A DNA stretch of 13,474 nt from Methylotenera sp. (lineage in GTDB: Bacteria; Pseudomonadota; Gammaproteobacteria; Burkholderiales; Methylophilaceae): the NCBI GenBank assembly GCA_013816325.1, contig JACDEP010000046.1:1-13474 (forward strand). Direction: 5' to 3'. The translations under genes and the position numbers were made by a program. Numbering within the stretch: the first letter of the stretch is position 1; every line of letters begins with the position of its first letter. Positions 6,482 through 13,474 of the stretch are shown one piece after another. The notes under the pieces were generated by a model that was not told the DNA's origin, searched no databases, and saw nothing but the letters and a program-made list of their open reading frames with translations.

Positions 6482-8245
6482 TTATAAAGTGTCTGCCATG
6501 ACCATCATGGACTCTAACCAATGTTCAAAAGCTGCGAGAGAAAGTGGTTTTGAAAAGAGATAGCCTTGCACGAATTCACATCCTAATGATTTAGCCCATG
6601 CATATTCATTTGCAGTTTCAACGCCTTCAGCCACTAACTCTAAAGACATGCTTTTGCCTAGCGCTACAATGGCTCTCACGATTTCAATATTGACTGGTTC
6701 CTGATCGATATGACGGATAAATGATTGGTCAATTTTCAATCGGTCAACTGGAAATCTTCTTAAATAGCTGAGGTTTGAATAGCCTGTTCCGAAATCGTCA
6801 ATCGCGAGTTTGATACCAAAGACATGAAGTTCATGGAGTGTATTCAATACTGAGTCAACATGATGCATGCATAAACTTTCTGTCAATTCCAGCTCAAGCA
6901 GAGAGGGCTTGATGCCGCTTTTCTTGACGATAGTCTTTACCAAGGTGCTAAATTCGGGCTTATAAAATTGCTTGACTGAAATGTTAATCGACATGCGTAT
7001 CGGTTCCAAGCCGCTGTTAATCCATGCCATGTGCTGACGACAGGCTTCTTCTAATACCCAATCGCCCAAGGAAAAAATTAAACCAGTTTCTTCTGCTATT
7101 TCTATGAAATTAAATGGTGTAAGCAGTCCACGCTCAGGATGATTCCAGCGCACTAGTGCCTCAACGCCGGTAACTTCTCCTGTTTTAACTGACATCTGGG
7201 GCTGGTAGAACAGAACAAACTCCTTACGTTCTATGGCCATACGTAAGTCTGTTTCAAGTGATAAATGGTCAAAAGAATAAGAATCCATGCCTAGGGTATA
7301 GTTTCTGTAGGAGTTGCGACCACTATGTTTGGCTTCATACATGGCGGCGTCCGCTTTAACGAGCAGGCCAGCAGGTTCCTGAGCATCTATTGGGTATATC
7401 GCTGTGCCGATACTTACAGTTATGAAGAACTCTGTATCCATAATATGTAAGGGCATTTTCATTGAGTCAGTAATGCGATTGCATATAATCTTTAGATCAA
7501 TCACGCAATTCAATGACTCAATGAAAATGGTGAACTCATCGCCTGACAATCTCGCCACCGTATCACTATCCCGAGCACAAGCTGATAGACGTTGCGCCAC
7601 TGCGGTAAGTAATTTATCGCCAAAACTATGGCCCATTGAATCGTTATAATTTTTAAAATTATCTAAATCGATATAGAGCAATCCTATTTGCGTTTCATGA
7701 CGCGCCGCATCTGAGATAGCCAGGTCTAACCTATCTATGAATAGCAATCGATTGGGCAACATGGTCAACTGATCAAAATGCGCCAGATAAAAAAGATTCG
7801 CTTGCTTACGTTGAGTAATTTCATTCAATAAGTCATGCCCATTTGCAATGCCGAGATACTGATGATTGTGGGTTGCAATAAAACCACTTACCATGTGTTG
7901 CATGCCGGCATCGATGATGATTTTGGCAATGTCATCAATCGTTGTTTCTTTGTCGACAATGATCGGTGACGTGTTCATGAAGTTGGAAATAGGCGTTTTG
8001 CCATGCACCTCTTTGGCAAAAGGTTTAATGAAGTTTTCAAAAAAAGTGTGTCTGTCTACGATGCCAGTGGGTTCGTTGTTTGGGTTGACCACAGGAATGG
8101 CAAAGACACTTGGGTCTCGAGTGAAAATATCTAGCAATGTCAGACATAACATCGACTCTTCAACCGGTGGAGTAAGCTTTAGCAGCCGCATTACCGTAGG
8201 GTTTTTTTCTGAGTTATTAAAAGACTTTTCTATGCTTAGGCTCAC
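6482..8245 (-). CDS. CBS-GGDEF-EAL cyclic-di-GMP turnover protein
   Basis: A 587-residue cytoplasmic protein with no membrane segment, likely to make or destroy the second messenger c-di-GMP. Two CBS-like repeats occupy about residues 20-76 and 86-144 and could bind an adenine nucleotide as input. The GGDEF domain (about 150-315) has FDQLTMLPNRLLF, YIDLDNFKNYNDSMGH and the signature as SGDEF (234-238), with the product-inhibition site RxxD intact as RDSD (225-228). The EAL domain (about 328-580) looks fully catalytic: EAL at 362-364 in EALVRW, N421, E453 in LELTES, DDFGTGYS (483-490), K504, E540 in EGVET and Q560. Phosphodiesterase activity is therefore likely; cyclase activity is possible, because the first glycine of the motif tolerates Ala or Ser in some active enzymes. 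The start is GTG, with AAAGGGG 5 bases before it. It converges with the tRNA gene and lies 323 bases downstream of the GH17-GT2 gene on the same strand. Confidence 0.93.
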   Translation of the reverse strand: MSLSIEKSFNNSEKNPTVMRLLKLTPPVEESMLCLTLLDIFTRDPSVFAIPVVNPNNEPTGIVDRHTFFENFIKPFAKEVHGKTPISNFMNTSPIIVDKETTIDDIAKIIIDAGMQHMVSGFIATHNHQYLGIANGHDLLNEITQRKQANLFYLAHFDQLTMLPNRLLFIDRLDLAISDAARHETQIGLLYIDLDNFKNYNDSMGHSFGDKLLTAVAQRLSACARDSDTVARLSGDEFTIFIESLNCVIDLKIICNRITDSMKMPLHIMDTEFFITVSIGTAIYPIDAQEPAGLLVKADAAMYEAKHSGRNSYRNYTLGMDSYSFDHLSLETDLRMAIERKEFVLFYQPQMSVKTGEVTGVEALVRWNHPERGLLTPFNFIEIAEETGLIFSLGDWVLEEACRQHMAWINSGLEPIRMSINISVKQFYKPEFSTLVKTIVKKSGIKPSLLELELTESLCMHHVDSVLNTLHELHVFGIKLAIDDFGTGYSNLSYLRRFPVDRLKIDQSFIRHIDQEPVNIEIVRAIVALGKSMSLELVAEGVETANEYAWAKSLGCEFVQGYLFSKPLSLAAFEHWLESMMVMADTL

Positions 8246-8278
8246 GATAGCCCCTTTAAAAAATTACATGTTAAAAGC

Positions 8279-8306
8279 TTTATAAGTTTTAGCCATGATG
8301 TGTCAT
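8279..8306 (-). promoter_or_regulatory. Sigma-70-type promoter of the c-di-GMP gene
   Basis: On the minus strand ATGACA (8306-8301) and TATAAA (8284-8279), each matching 5 of 6 consensus bases, are separated by 16 bases. The predicted start near 8272 would leave a leader of about 27 bases containing the AAAGGGG ribosome-binding site before the GTG. This implies the gene can be transcribed independently of the upstream glucan synthase gene. Confidence 0.5.
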
Positions 8307-8308
8307 GG
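8293..8308. promoter_or_regulatory. Palindrome CCATGA-TGTG-TCATGG overlapping the -35
   Basis: A perfect inverted repeat with 6-base arms (8293-8298 and 8303-8308) and a 4-base centre covers the -35 hexamer of the promoter of the c-di-GMP gene. A repressor bound here would block RNA polymerase. It lies upstream of the predicted transcript start, which favours DNA binding over an RNA hairpin. The factor is unknown. Confidence 0.35.
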
Positions 8309-8568
8309 ATGTTACGTTAATATGAATTTGCTCATTAATTACTGATAATCAATTGGATGGGTCCTGTTTCGAATTTAGGTTGATATAAGGAAATTAACTG
8401 AGGTATCAAGTGTGTTGTAAGTATTTTATCGTATTCGAATATGCTCACCATCGTGTTCAGGCGCCCGGCACTGGGACAGAAAGTGCACCTAGGGCTATAA
8501 CCGTCATTGGGTAGAGGATACGGTATCTAGTGTCTAAATGAAAGTTTGCTTGGTTCAAAAATGAGTAC

Positions 8569-11142
8569 TTACTGCTTTTTATCTTCCACTAAGAAAATAA
8601 TCTGGCAGCAAATAGCGCTGACGTACGGGAGTGATTGCAGACTTAACAATGTCACCCAGATTTGAGCATCAGCATTATTGAAACCTCTGGTGATGAGCAT
8701 TGCTAAGCCGCATCCGAACAAAGCTGTTGCGAGCAAAGTCTCTTCCAAAATTGGTTCAATCCATCCATATCTGGATTTATTCACAACTTTACCTTTAGCC
8801 GTAACTTTAAAGACGCCGGATTTTCTAATCAAGCCATTGAGAATTCCCTTAGCAATGGCGTGAGATATACTCAAACTGGCAATAGAGGCTCCGAGGATAT
8901 CAATCCATTTGCAGTTCATGGTTTTTCGGTAAAGTATGGGCCCCATAGCGGCTTTGATTGCTAAAAAACAAATTACGGTAACAATCATCAGTGAAACCGG
9001 CAGGCTAAACGCTTGAGGAAAAAACAGCATTAATAGTGACCAGCCGATTGAGCCTAAGGTAAAAAATAGCTGTAGTGCATCACCCAGCCAGCCAAACCAG
9101 CCTGTTAAAAAATGATATCGTTGTCCAAAATCAAGCGTTGATTTGCCAATTAATTTTGGGATATGGCGTTTTAATATCTGCATCGCACCAAATGCCCATC
9201 TGGACCGTTGTGATTTAAAAGCAGCGAAATTACCGGGCGTTAGGCCTTTGCCAAAGGCATCGTCGATGTATCTTAATTCGTATCCCGCTTCTAGTAATCT
9301 TAAGCCTAGTTCTGTGTCTTCACATATGCACCACTCAGACCATGAACCGCTGCTTATCAGGGCTTGGTGGCTAACCAGTGTCATCGTGCCATGCTGAATT
9401 AAGGCGTTACGTTCATGGCGGTGATGCATGCCGATTCTGAAAAAGCCTTCAAACTCCCAATTCGTCATGCGCCTGAAAAAGTTATTTTCCCATTCCCGAT
9501 GGGCTTGAGGGGCTTGCACAACTGCAACAATCTTGTCTAAAAAGTGCGGGACTAAATCAGATAGCCAATCCGGGGTCACTTCATAATCCGCATCGACCAC
9601 ACCAACGACATCTGCACGCGAGGAAGTCTGCGTTAATGCAAAATTTAAAGCGCCAGCTTTAAAGCCTGGCCATTTCGGTAGATGGAAGAATTTAAAATTT
9701 CCTGGCATGTTTGCCATATAAGCTTCAATCGGTTTCCATTTACTTTCATCCACTGTGTTGTTATCCACAACGATTACTTCGTAGTTTGTATAGTTAAGCT
9801 TGGCTAGGCTTTCTATTGTTGTAATCACCATTTCAGGGGGTTCGTTATAGCAGGCCAAATGAATGGATACGAAGAGCTCTTGATCCTTAGGAAGAGCAGG
9901 TAGACGCGTATAGTTGCGTCGCCATTTTCCCTTAAACATGACTTCGCTAAATTCAAGGCCGTAGATCATCAGTACCGCGGATGTCAGCAGCATTCCCATT
10001 ATCAGCCCAATAAGGACTGTGAAATCCACGAGCGTATAGTAGTAATCTTTAGGCAGGTTCCAGGCCAGTACAAGTGTCGTAATGGAAGCTTGGATCAAGA
10101 CTGCTAAGGATAACCGGCCACCAAAACGCCAATGACGAAATTTATAAGCAATAATCAAGATAAGAATAAATGCGATCAAACTGGACCATACAGCTTTGAT
10201 GACCCATTTGTTATCGCTTGGCATTGCACCCTGGAGTGAGTATTTTGGAACCCGGTTAGCATCGAACATTCCCCAATAGGGTCCGCCCCAGCCTTCAATT
10301 GCGGTTTTCCATGGTTGATCAAAGGCTTCGATAAGGAAATAATCAAAGTTCTGGTAAGTGCTGAGCGCTAGGAATTCTCTGACAAATTTAGCTTGGTTGA
10401 TAGGTGATGCAACGGCAGCGTTGATTGTCGGGCCATTACTAGGCCAGCCGACTTCACTGATTAGGATTTTCTTTCTAGGGAACGTAGAGATCAGCTCCTG
10501 ATAACGGTACATGACATAATCAAGCGCTTTTTCTATAGGTACCCCTTCGTGATATGGCAGCAGTTGCACTGCAATAAAGCTCACATGTTTCACCAATTCC
10601 GGATTTTTCAGCCACACATGCCAAGGTTCTGCGGTAGAGATAGGTAAATCTGTCTCTTGTTTCAGCTCATCAAGATAAGAAATCAGTTGAGATACTTTCA
10701 AGTCTTTTCTAAGCAATGCTTCATTGCCGATGATGATCCTATCTATATTTGGATACCTTTTGATCTGTTCTTTTAAGGCATCGATTTCCCTGCGATTAGC
10801 GTTTAAATCGGCATTCAACCATGCGCCTGCCGTGACTTTCATGTTAAAAATTGAAGCCAGCGGAATCACTTCCGTATTCAGTAGGGAATCGTAGATCCTA
10901 ATCTCATTGGTGAGTGGCTTTAATAGTCTGAGGTCTTTAGCGAGTTCGGGGGTACTCGGAAAGATTCTCTCTAAAGGGCTTTGGCCTTTTTGGAACCCAC
11001 TATAAGAAAACCCCTTTACCACTTTGGGTGCATCAATTAATAAATACGCTTGATTAAATAGGTTCCAAAGTAAGAAGTGAGAAAGTGCAAATAGCGCGGC
11101 GAAAACGAATGCAAGGCTTAGGGCTTTTAATTTAGAAATCAT
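8569..11142 (-). CDS. NdvB-like GH17-GT2 membrane beta-glucan synthase/transglycosylase
   Basis: An 857-residue inner-membrane protein joining two enzymes. After a membrane helix (about 8-28), residues about 40-305 form a glycoside hydrolase family 17 barrel facing the periplasm, with the acid/base E141 in IIIGNEALLR and nucleophile E230 in ILISEVGWPSNGP. Helices at about 314-333, 343-362 and 370-394 return the chain to the cytoplasm, where residues about 420-650 form a processive GT2 domain: VVDNNT (459-464), DAD (517-519), ED (608-609) and QRSRW (645-649). Several helices follow (about 690-708, 713-735, 748-770, 800-818, 828-849). This layout and length match Pseudomonas and Bradyrhizobium NdvB, which make beta-1,3-linked (cyclic) glucans; GH17 modules of this group act as beta-1,3-glucan transglycosylases. 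The likely donor is UDP-glucose. There is no C-terminal PilZ domain, so direct c-di-GMP control is not evident. The ATG has no Shine-Dalgarno. The exact polymer is inferred. Confidence 0.9.
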   Translation of the reverse strand: MISKLKALSLAFVFAALFALSHFLLWNLFNQAYLLIDAPKVVKGFSYSGFQKGQSPLERIFPSTPELAKDLRLLKPLTNEIRIYDSLLNTEVIPLASIFNMKVTAGAWLNADLNANRREIDALKEQIKRYPNIDRIIIGNEALLRKDLKVSQLISYLDELKQETDLPISTAEPWHVWLKNPELVKHVSFIAVQLLPYHEGVPIEKALDYVMYRYQELISTFPRKKILISEVGWPSNGPTINAAVASPINQAKFVREFLALSTYQNFDYFLIEAFDQPWKTAIEGWGGPYWGMFDANRVPKYSLQGAMPSDNKWVIKAVWSSLIAFILILIIAYKFRHWRFGGRLSLAVLIQASITTLVLAWNLPKDYYYTLVDFTVLIGLIMGMLLTSAVLMIYGLEFSEVMFKGKWRRNYTRLPALPKDQELFVSIHLACYNEPPEMVITTIESLAKLNYTNYEVIVVDNNTVDESKWKPIEAYMANMPGNFKFFHLPKWPGFKAGALNFALTQTSSRADVVGVVDADYEVTPDWLSDLVPHFLDKIVAVVQAPQAHREWENNFFRRMTNWEFEGFFRIGMHHRHERNALIQHGTMTLVSHQALISSGSWSEWCICEDTELGLRLLEAGYELRYIDDAFGKGLTPGNFAAFKSQRSRWAFGAMQILKRHIPKLIGKSTLDFGQRYHFLTGWFGWLGDALQLFFTLGSIGWSLLMLFFPQAFSLPVSLMIVTVICFLAIKAAMGPILYRKTMNCKWIDILGASIASLSISHAIAKGILNGLIRKSGVFKVTAKGKVVNKSRYGWIEPILEETLLATALFGCGLAMLITRGFNNADAQIWVTLLSLQSLPYVSAICCQIIFLVEDKKQ

Positions 11143-11303
11143 TGATTTTTTTTATTAGGCCGGCCTTATCGTTAGACGAGCCGGGTATTAACTTTTCGGA
11201 TATAAAATATATTGCAAATTCGATAAATTATTATGTTTATAGTTCACGGATTTTATTTCTTGTTAGCGGGTCGTACTTGATTATCAACCATGTACACATC
11301 ACT
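11143..11303. promoter_or_regulatory. Divergent intergenic region with palindromes
   Basis: This 161-base A/T-rich stretch must hold the promoters for both the GH17-GT2 gene (minus) and the exported-protein gene (plus). A perfect 10-base palindrome AGGCCGGCCT (11157-11166) sits 14 bases from the GH17-GT2 start, and TTGATTATCAA (11277-11287) sits 16 bases before the other start. Several TATAAA-like boxes are present, but none has a convincing -35, so I do not assign promoters. Confidence 0.4.
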
Positions 11304-11834
11304 ATGTTTAAGAAATCGCTTTTTATTACCTTACTTTTCGTTAATTTTTTATCCTATGCAAACGCTGCGGGCACCGAAAAAAACGATGATAAGAAATCAG
11401 AGAAAAACTCTGCTGATAAAAATTACAGCGGTATGTATGCCTGTAAAGGCAATAATAATAAGGTAGGGGATTACACTTTTACGGTCACCTTGAAATTGAA
11501 TAGGCGTGTCAGCCATGATGATATTTACGTTTACGATGTGATGGGAGAGACTGAGAATGCGACGAGTTATTTTGGCAGCGCGTTAGCTATAGAAAATAAA
11601 ATGGCATTGAATTTAAAAGTCTCTGACAATAAAGAAAGTATTTCCGGAGCGGGTTTAGCGACGTTCAAACAGATTCCGGATAAAGGATGGATGTTTAGCA
11701 CTAAATATTATGAACCGGATAAAAACGGCGGCGTCTCTGGCGGCGATGAGTGCACATGGCAAAGTCCAACCACTGCTAAAAAAGCACCTGATGAACCTGC
11801 ACAGCCAGCTCCAAAAGAGGTTTCTTCAAAGTAA
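11304..11834 (+). CDS. Small exported protein of unknown function
   Basis: I do not recognise this family. From ATG at 11304 it has 176 residues and begins with a textbook signal peptide: MFKK, a hydrophobic core SLFITLLFVNFLSY, and a likely cleavage site at ANA-A (after about residue 21). A hydrophilic Lys/Asp/Asn-rich linker (about 23-42) leads to a core of about 110 residues that looks beta-rich, starting at YSGMYACKGNN and ending near GGDECTWQ. The mature core has just two cysteines, one at each end, which could form a disulphide. The C-terminus is a Pro/Ala/Lys tail (KAPDEPAQPAPKEVSSK). There is no lipobox, so it is probably periplasmic or secreted. An in-frame TTG at 11142 would add 54 residues ahead of the signal peptide and is rejected. 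No clear Shine-Dalgarno is seen. It is divergent from the GH17-GT2 gene, which may suggest a shared envelope role. Confidence 0.75.
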   Translation: MFKKSLFITLLFVNFLSYANAAGTEKNDDKKSEKNSADKNYSGMYACKGNNNKVGDYTFTVTLKLNRRVSHDDIYVYDVMGETENATSYFGSALAIENKMALNLKVSDNKESISGAGLATFKQIPDKGWMFSTKYYEPDKNGGVSGGDECTWQSPTTAKKAPDEPAQPAPKEVSSK

Positions 11835-12035
11835 GTAATGCAAGCTAATCGTTAGTAGCGCTGCTTTGAAAAAAACTACAGATATTTAACCCGTTGTGTA
11901 AACAGATGGCAGAGAAGTATCGGATGCCCCGCTCTTGCTAGCTCGTCAGCCGCTTATGCATTGAGTTATGGTAGGCGTTTGGCTAATTATAAGTGTTCTA
12001 GCTCTTGAGGTGTATTGGGTGACATGTCTTAAATG

Positions 12036-12056
12036 ATTCATTGTTCAGAAATGAAT
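12036..12056. promoter_or_regulatory. Inverted repeat ATTCATT-N7-AATGAAT before pgm
   Basis: Perfect 7-base arms at 12036-12042 and 12050-12056 flank a 7-base centre and cover the -35 region of the likely pgm promoter. The spacing would suit a dimeric regulator, but the factor is unknown and the arms are A/T-rich. Confidence 0.35.
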
Positions 12057-12071
12057 GATACTGGCTATAAT
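12041..12071 (+). promoter_or_regulatory. Likely sigma-70 promoter of pgm
   Basis: A perfect TATAAT at 12066-12071 is preceded by TTGTTC (12041-12046) at 19 bases or TGTTCA (12042-12047) at 18 bases. The predicted start near 12078 would give a leader of only about 11 bases before the first ATG (12089), or 23 before the second (12101). The -10 is strong and the -35 weak. Confidence 0.5.
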
Positions 12072-12088
12072 GAAGTTAATCCTAGTAA

Positions 12089-13474
12089 ATGACCAATGAT
12101 ATGCAAATCCAAATTATCTCGACCCAGCCCTTTAACGATCAAAAACCCGGTACCTCTGGCTTACGTAAAAAAGTAGCAATTTTCCAACAGCCGCATTACC
12201 TGGAAAACTTTGTACAAAGCATCTTTGATACGGTAATTGAAAATGACCAACTGCCTGCTAATGCAGTCTTAACCGTAGGTGGCGATGGTCGCTATTACAA
12301 CCGTATGGCAATACAAACTATCATCCAAATGGCGGCAGCTAATGGGTTCTCCCGTGTGATTGTCGGACAAGGCGGCATTCTATCTACGCCTGCTGTATCC
12401 CATATCATCCGTAAATACAATACATTCGGCGGCATGATACTGTCTGCAAGCCATAATCCAGGCGGGGTTCATGGCGACTTCGGTATCAAATACAATATCA
12501 GCAATGGTGGTTCAGCTCCGGAGAAAATCACTGAAGCGGTTTTCGCAAAAAGCAAAATCATCACAGAGTATAAAATTGCAGAATTACCCAAAATCGATAT
12601 CGATACCATAGGTGAAACCAAGTTCGATGTGAGTAATAGCGTGTTTAGCGTGCAGGTGATCAATGCGGTCACTGATTATGCTGACCTCATGGAATCATTG
12701 TTTGATTTCGCAGCGATAAAAAAATTACTGGCTGGCAACTTTAAGATGAAGTTTGATGCCATGCACGCGGTGACTGGGCCTTATGCCCAAGAGATTTTTG
12801 TGCATCGTTTGGGCGCCTCGCAAAATAGCGTGATGAATTGCATCCCCTCGGAAGACTTTGCCGGTGGTCACCCTGACCCTAACCTGACATATGCCGAAGA
12901 GTTGGTAAAAATTATGTTCGCTGGAGACTCCGCGTCCGACTTCGGGGCAGCTTCGGATGGTGACGGCGACCGTAATATGATTCTGGGTAAGAATTTCTTT
13001 GTAACGCCTTCAGACAGTTTGGCAGTACTCGCCGCTAATGCTACTTTGGTACCGGCTTATAAAAACGGCATCGCCGGGGTTGCGCGCTCCATGCCAACCA
13101 GCGGCGCGGTTGATAGGGTCGCTGCGCAGTTAAATATCCCATGTTTCGAAACGCCTACAGGCTGGAAGTTCTTTGGTAACTTGATGGATGCTGGCAAGGT
13201 GACGCTGTGTGGAGAGGAAAGTTTTGGCACCAGTTCCAACCATGTACGTGAAAAAGACGGGCTATGGGCAGTGCTGTTTTGGCTGAATATCATTGCTCAA
13301 AAGAATGTAACTGAATCCACCTCTGTTGAGCAGGTCCTTAAATCGCATTGGCTGACCTATGGGCGCAATGTCTATTCCCGCCATGACTATGAAGCCATAC
13401 CGACAGACGCAGCCAATGAAGTGATTGCGCATATAAAGGCACAATTCATGACCCTGCCGGGCCAAGTGTTGGGT
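12089..13474 (+). CDS. pgm: Alpha-D-glucose phosphoglucomutase, N-terminal 462 residues (3' end outside window)
   Basis: Interconverts glucose-1-phosphate and glucose-6-phosphate in the cytoplasm, feeding UDP-glucose, ADP-glucose and glycogen synthesis. The open frame runs to the window edge without a stop; 462 of roughly 545 residues are present. It is the type found in Agrobacterium and eukaryotes, not the E. coli Pgm type: FNDQKPGTSGLRKKV (16-30), VGGDGRYYN, the phosphoserine loop SASHNPGG with S121, the metal loop SDGDGDR with D290, D292 and D294, the sugar-binding loop CGEESFGTSSNHVREKDGLWAV (374-395) and YGRNVYSRHDYE. The missing C-terminus would hold the phosphate-binding loop. The start may instead be ATG at 12101, which fits the Agrobacterium N-terminus equally well; neither has a clear Shine-Dalgarno. 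It probably has its own promoter and stands 254 bases after the exported-protein gene. Confidence 0.95.
   Translation, partial: MTNDMQIQIISTQPFNDQKPGTSGLRKKVAIFQQPHYLENFVQSIFDTVIENDQLPANAVLTVGGDGRYYNRMAIQTIIQMAAANGFSRVIVGQGGILSTPAVSHIIRKYNTFGGMILSASHNPGGVHGDFGIKYNISNGGSAPEKITEAVFAKSKIITEYKIAELPKIDIDTIGETKFDVSNSVFSVQVINAVTDYADLMESLFDFAAIKKLLAGNFKMKFDAMHAVTGPYAQEIFVHRLGASQNSVMNCIPSEDFAGGHPDPNLTYAEELVKIMFAGDSASDFGAASDGDGDRNMILGKNFFVTPSDSLAVLAANATLVPAYKNGIAGVARSMPTSGAVDRVAAQLNIPCFETPTGWKFFGNLMDAGKVTLCGEESFGTSSNHVREKDGLWAVLFWLNIIAQKNVTESTSVEQVLKSHWLTYGRNVYSRHDYEAIPTDAANEVIAHIKAQFMTLPGQVLG

Larger units (their letters stand above)
8246..8568 (-). other. 323-base intergenic region upstream of the c-di-GMP gene
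   Basis: No convincing gene is present in either direction. On the minus strand it starts just after the GH17-GT2 stop, where no clear intrinsic terminator is visible, only a weak inverted repeat GCACT/AGTGC at 8468-8486 without a T-run. The end nearest the GTG start holds a good promoter candidate and a palindrome, listed separately. I see no c-di-GMP riboswitch signature. Confidence 0.6.

Noticed and set aside
7866..8285. 139-codon + strand ORF opposite the c-di-GMP gene
   Set aside because: It mirrors the CBS-encoding region in antisense, has no ribosome-binding site and no protein-like features.
8441..8500. Short ORF of 19 codons in the intergenic region
   Set aside because: No ribosome-binding site or conserved feature; expected by chance.
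9761..9769. Perfect DnaA box TTATCCACA
   Set aside because: A single copy inside the GT2 coding sequence, where it encodes the conserved VDNN; no cluster of boxes or origin features nearby.
10150..10160. Third TTGATTAT copy (minus strand) as part of a regulatory motif family
   Set aside because: It lies inside the GH17-GT2 coding sequence in an A/T-rich stretch and is not palindromic there.
11142..11303. N-terminal extension of the exported protein from TTG at 11142
   Set aside because: It would put 54 residues before a clear signal peptide and overlap the start codon of the divergent gene; ATG at 11304 is far better.

Overview
The window looks like chromosomal DNA of a betaproteobacterium with fairly low GC content. 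The best guess is the family Methylophilaceae (Methylotenera or a relative). This rests on the protein sequences, the gene order around infC-rpmI-rplT-pheST-ihfA, and the A/T-leaning codon use. The family assignment is an inference from reading, not from a database search.

Positions 1-6400 are a conserved translation and nucleoid block, all on the + strand: the 3' end of thrS, infC with a rare AUA start codon, rpmI, rplT, a strong intrinsic terminator, pheS, pheT, ihfA, a small MerR-type regulator gene, and a tRNA-Pro(GGG) with encoded CCA. The thrS to ihfA order is the classic proteobacterial one. Visible regulation includes the AUA start of infC, a hairpin that can pair with the whole Shine-Dalgarno sequence of rpmI, a UUCG-loop terminator between rplT and pheS, and a perfect TATAAT box before the tRNA.

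Positions 6401-13474 are more accessory and concern c-di-GMP and glucan chemistry. Two genes lie on the minus strand: a CBS-GGDEF-EAL c-di-GMP protein, with its own promoter overlapped by a palindrome, and upstream of it a large NdvB-like membrane protein that joins a periplasmic GH17 domain to a cytoplasmic GT2 synthase. Divergent from the latter is a small exported protein of unknown function. It is followed on the + strand by the first 462 codons of an alpha-phosphoglucomutase gene, which runs off the window and has no stop inside it.

The accessory genes could work together. Phosphoglucomutase makes glucose-1-phosphate, the precursor of UDP-glucose. The GH17-GT2 protein could polymerise UDP-glucose into a beta-glucan and remodel it in the periplasm. 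The c-di-GMP protein could link this to surface life. This link is a hypothesis from proximity and chemistry. I see no insertion sequence, CRISPR array, integrase, toxin-antitoxin pair or clear defence system, and no wholly new system. The most interesting items are the putative glucan neighbourhood, the non-canonical SGDEF motif and the unrecognised exported protein.
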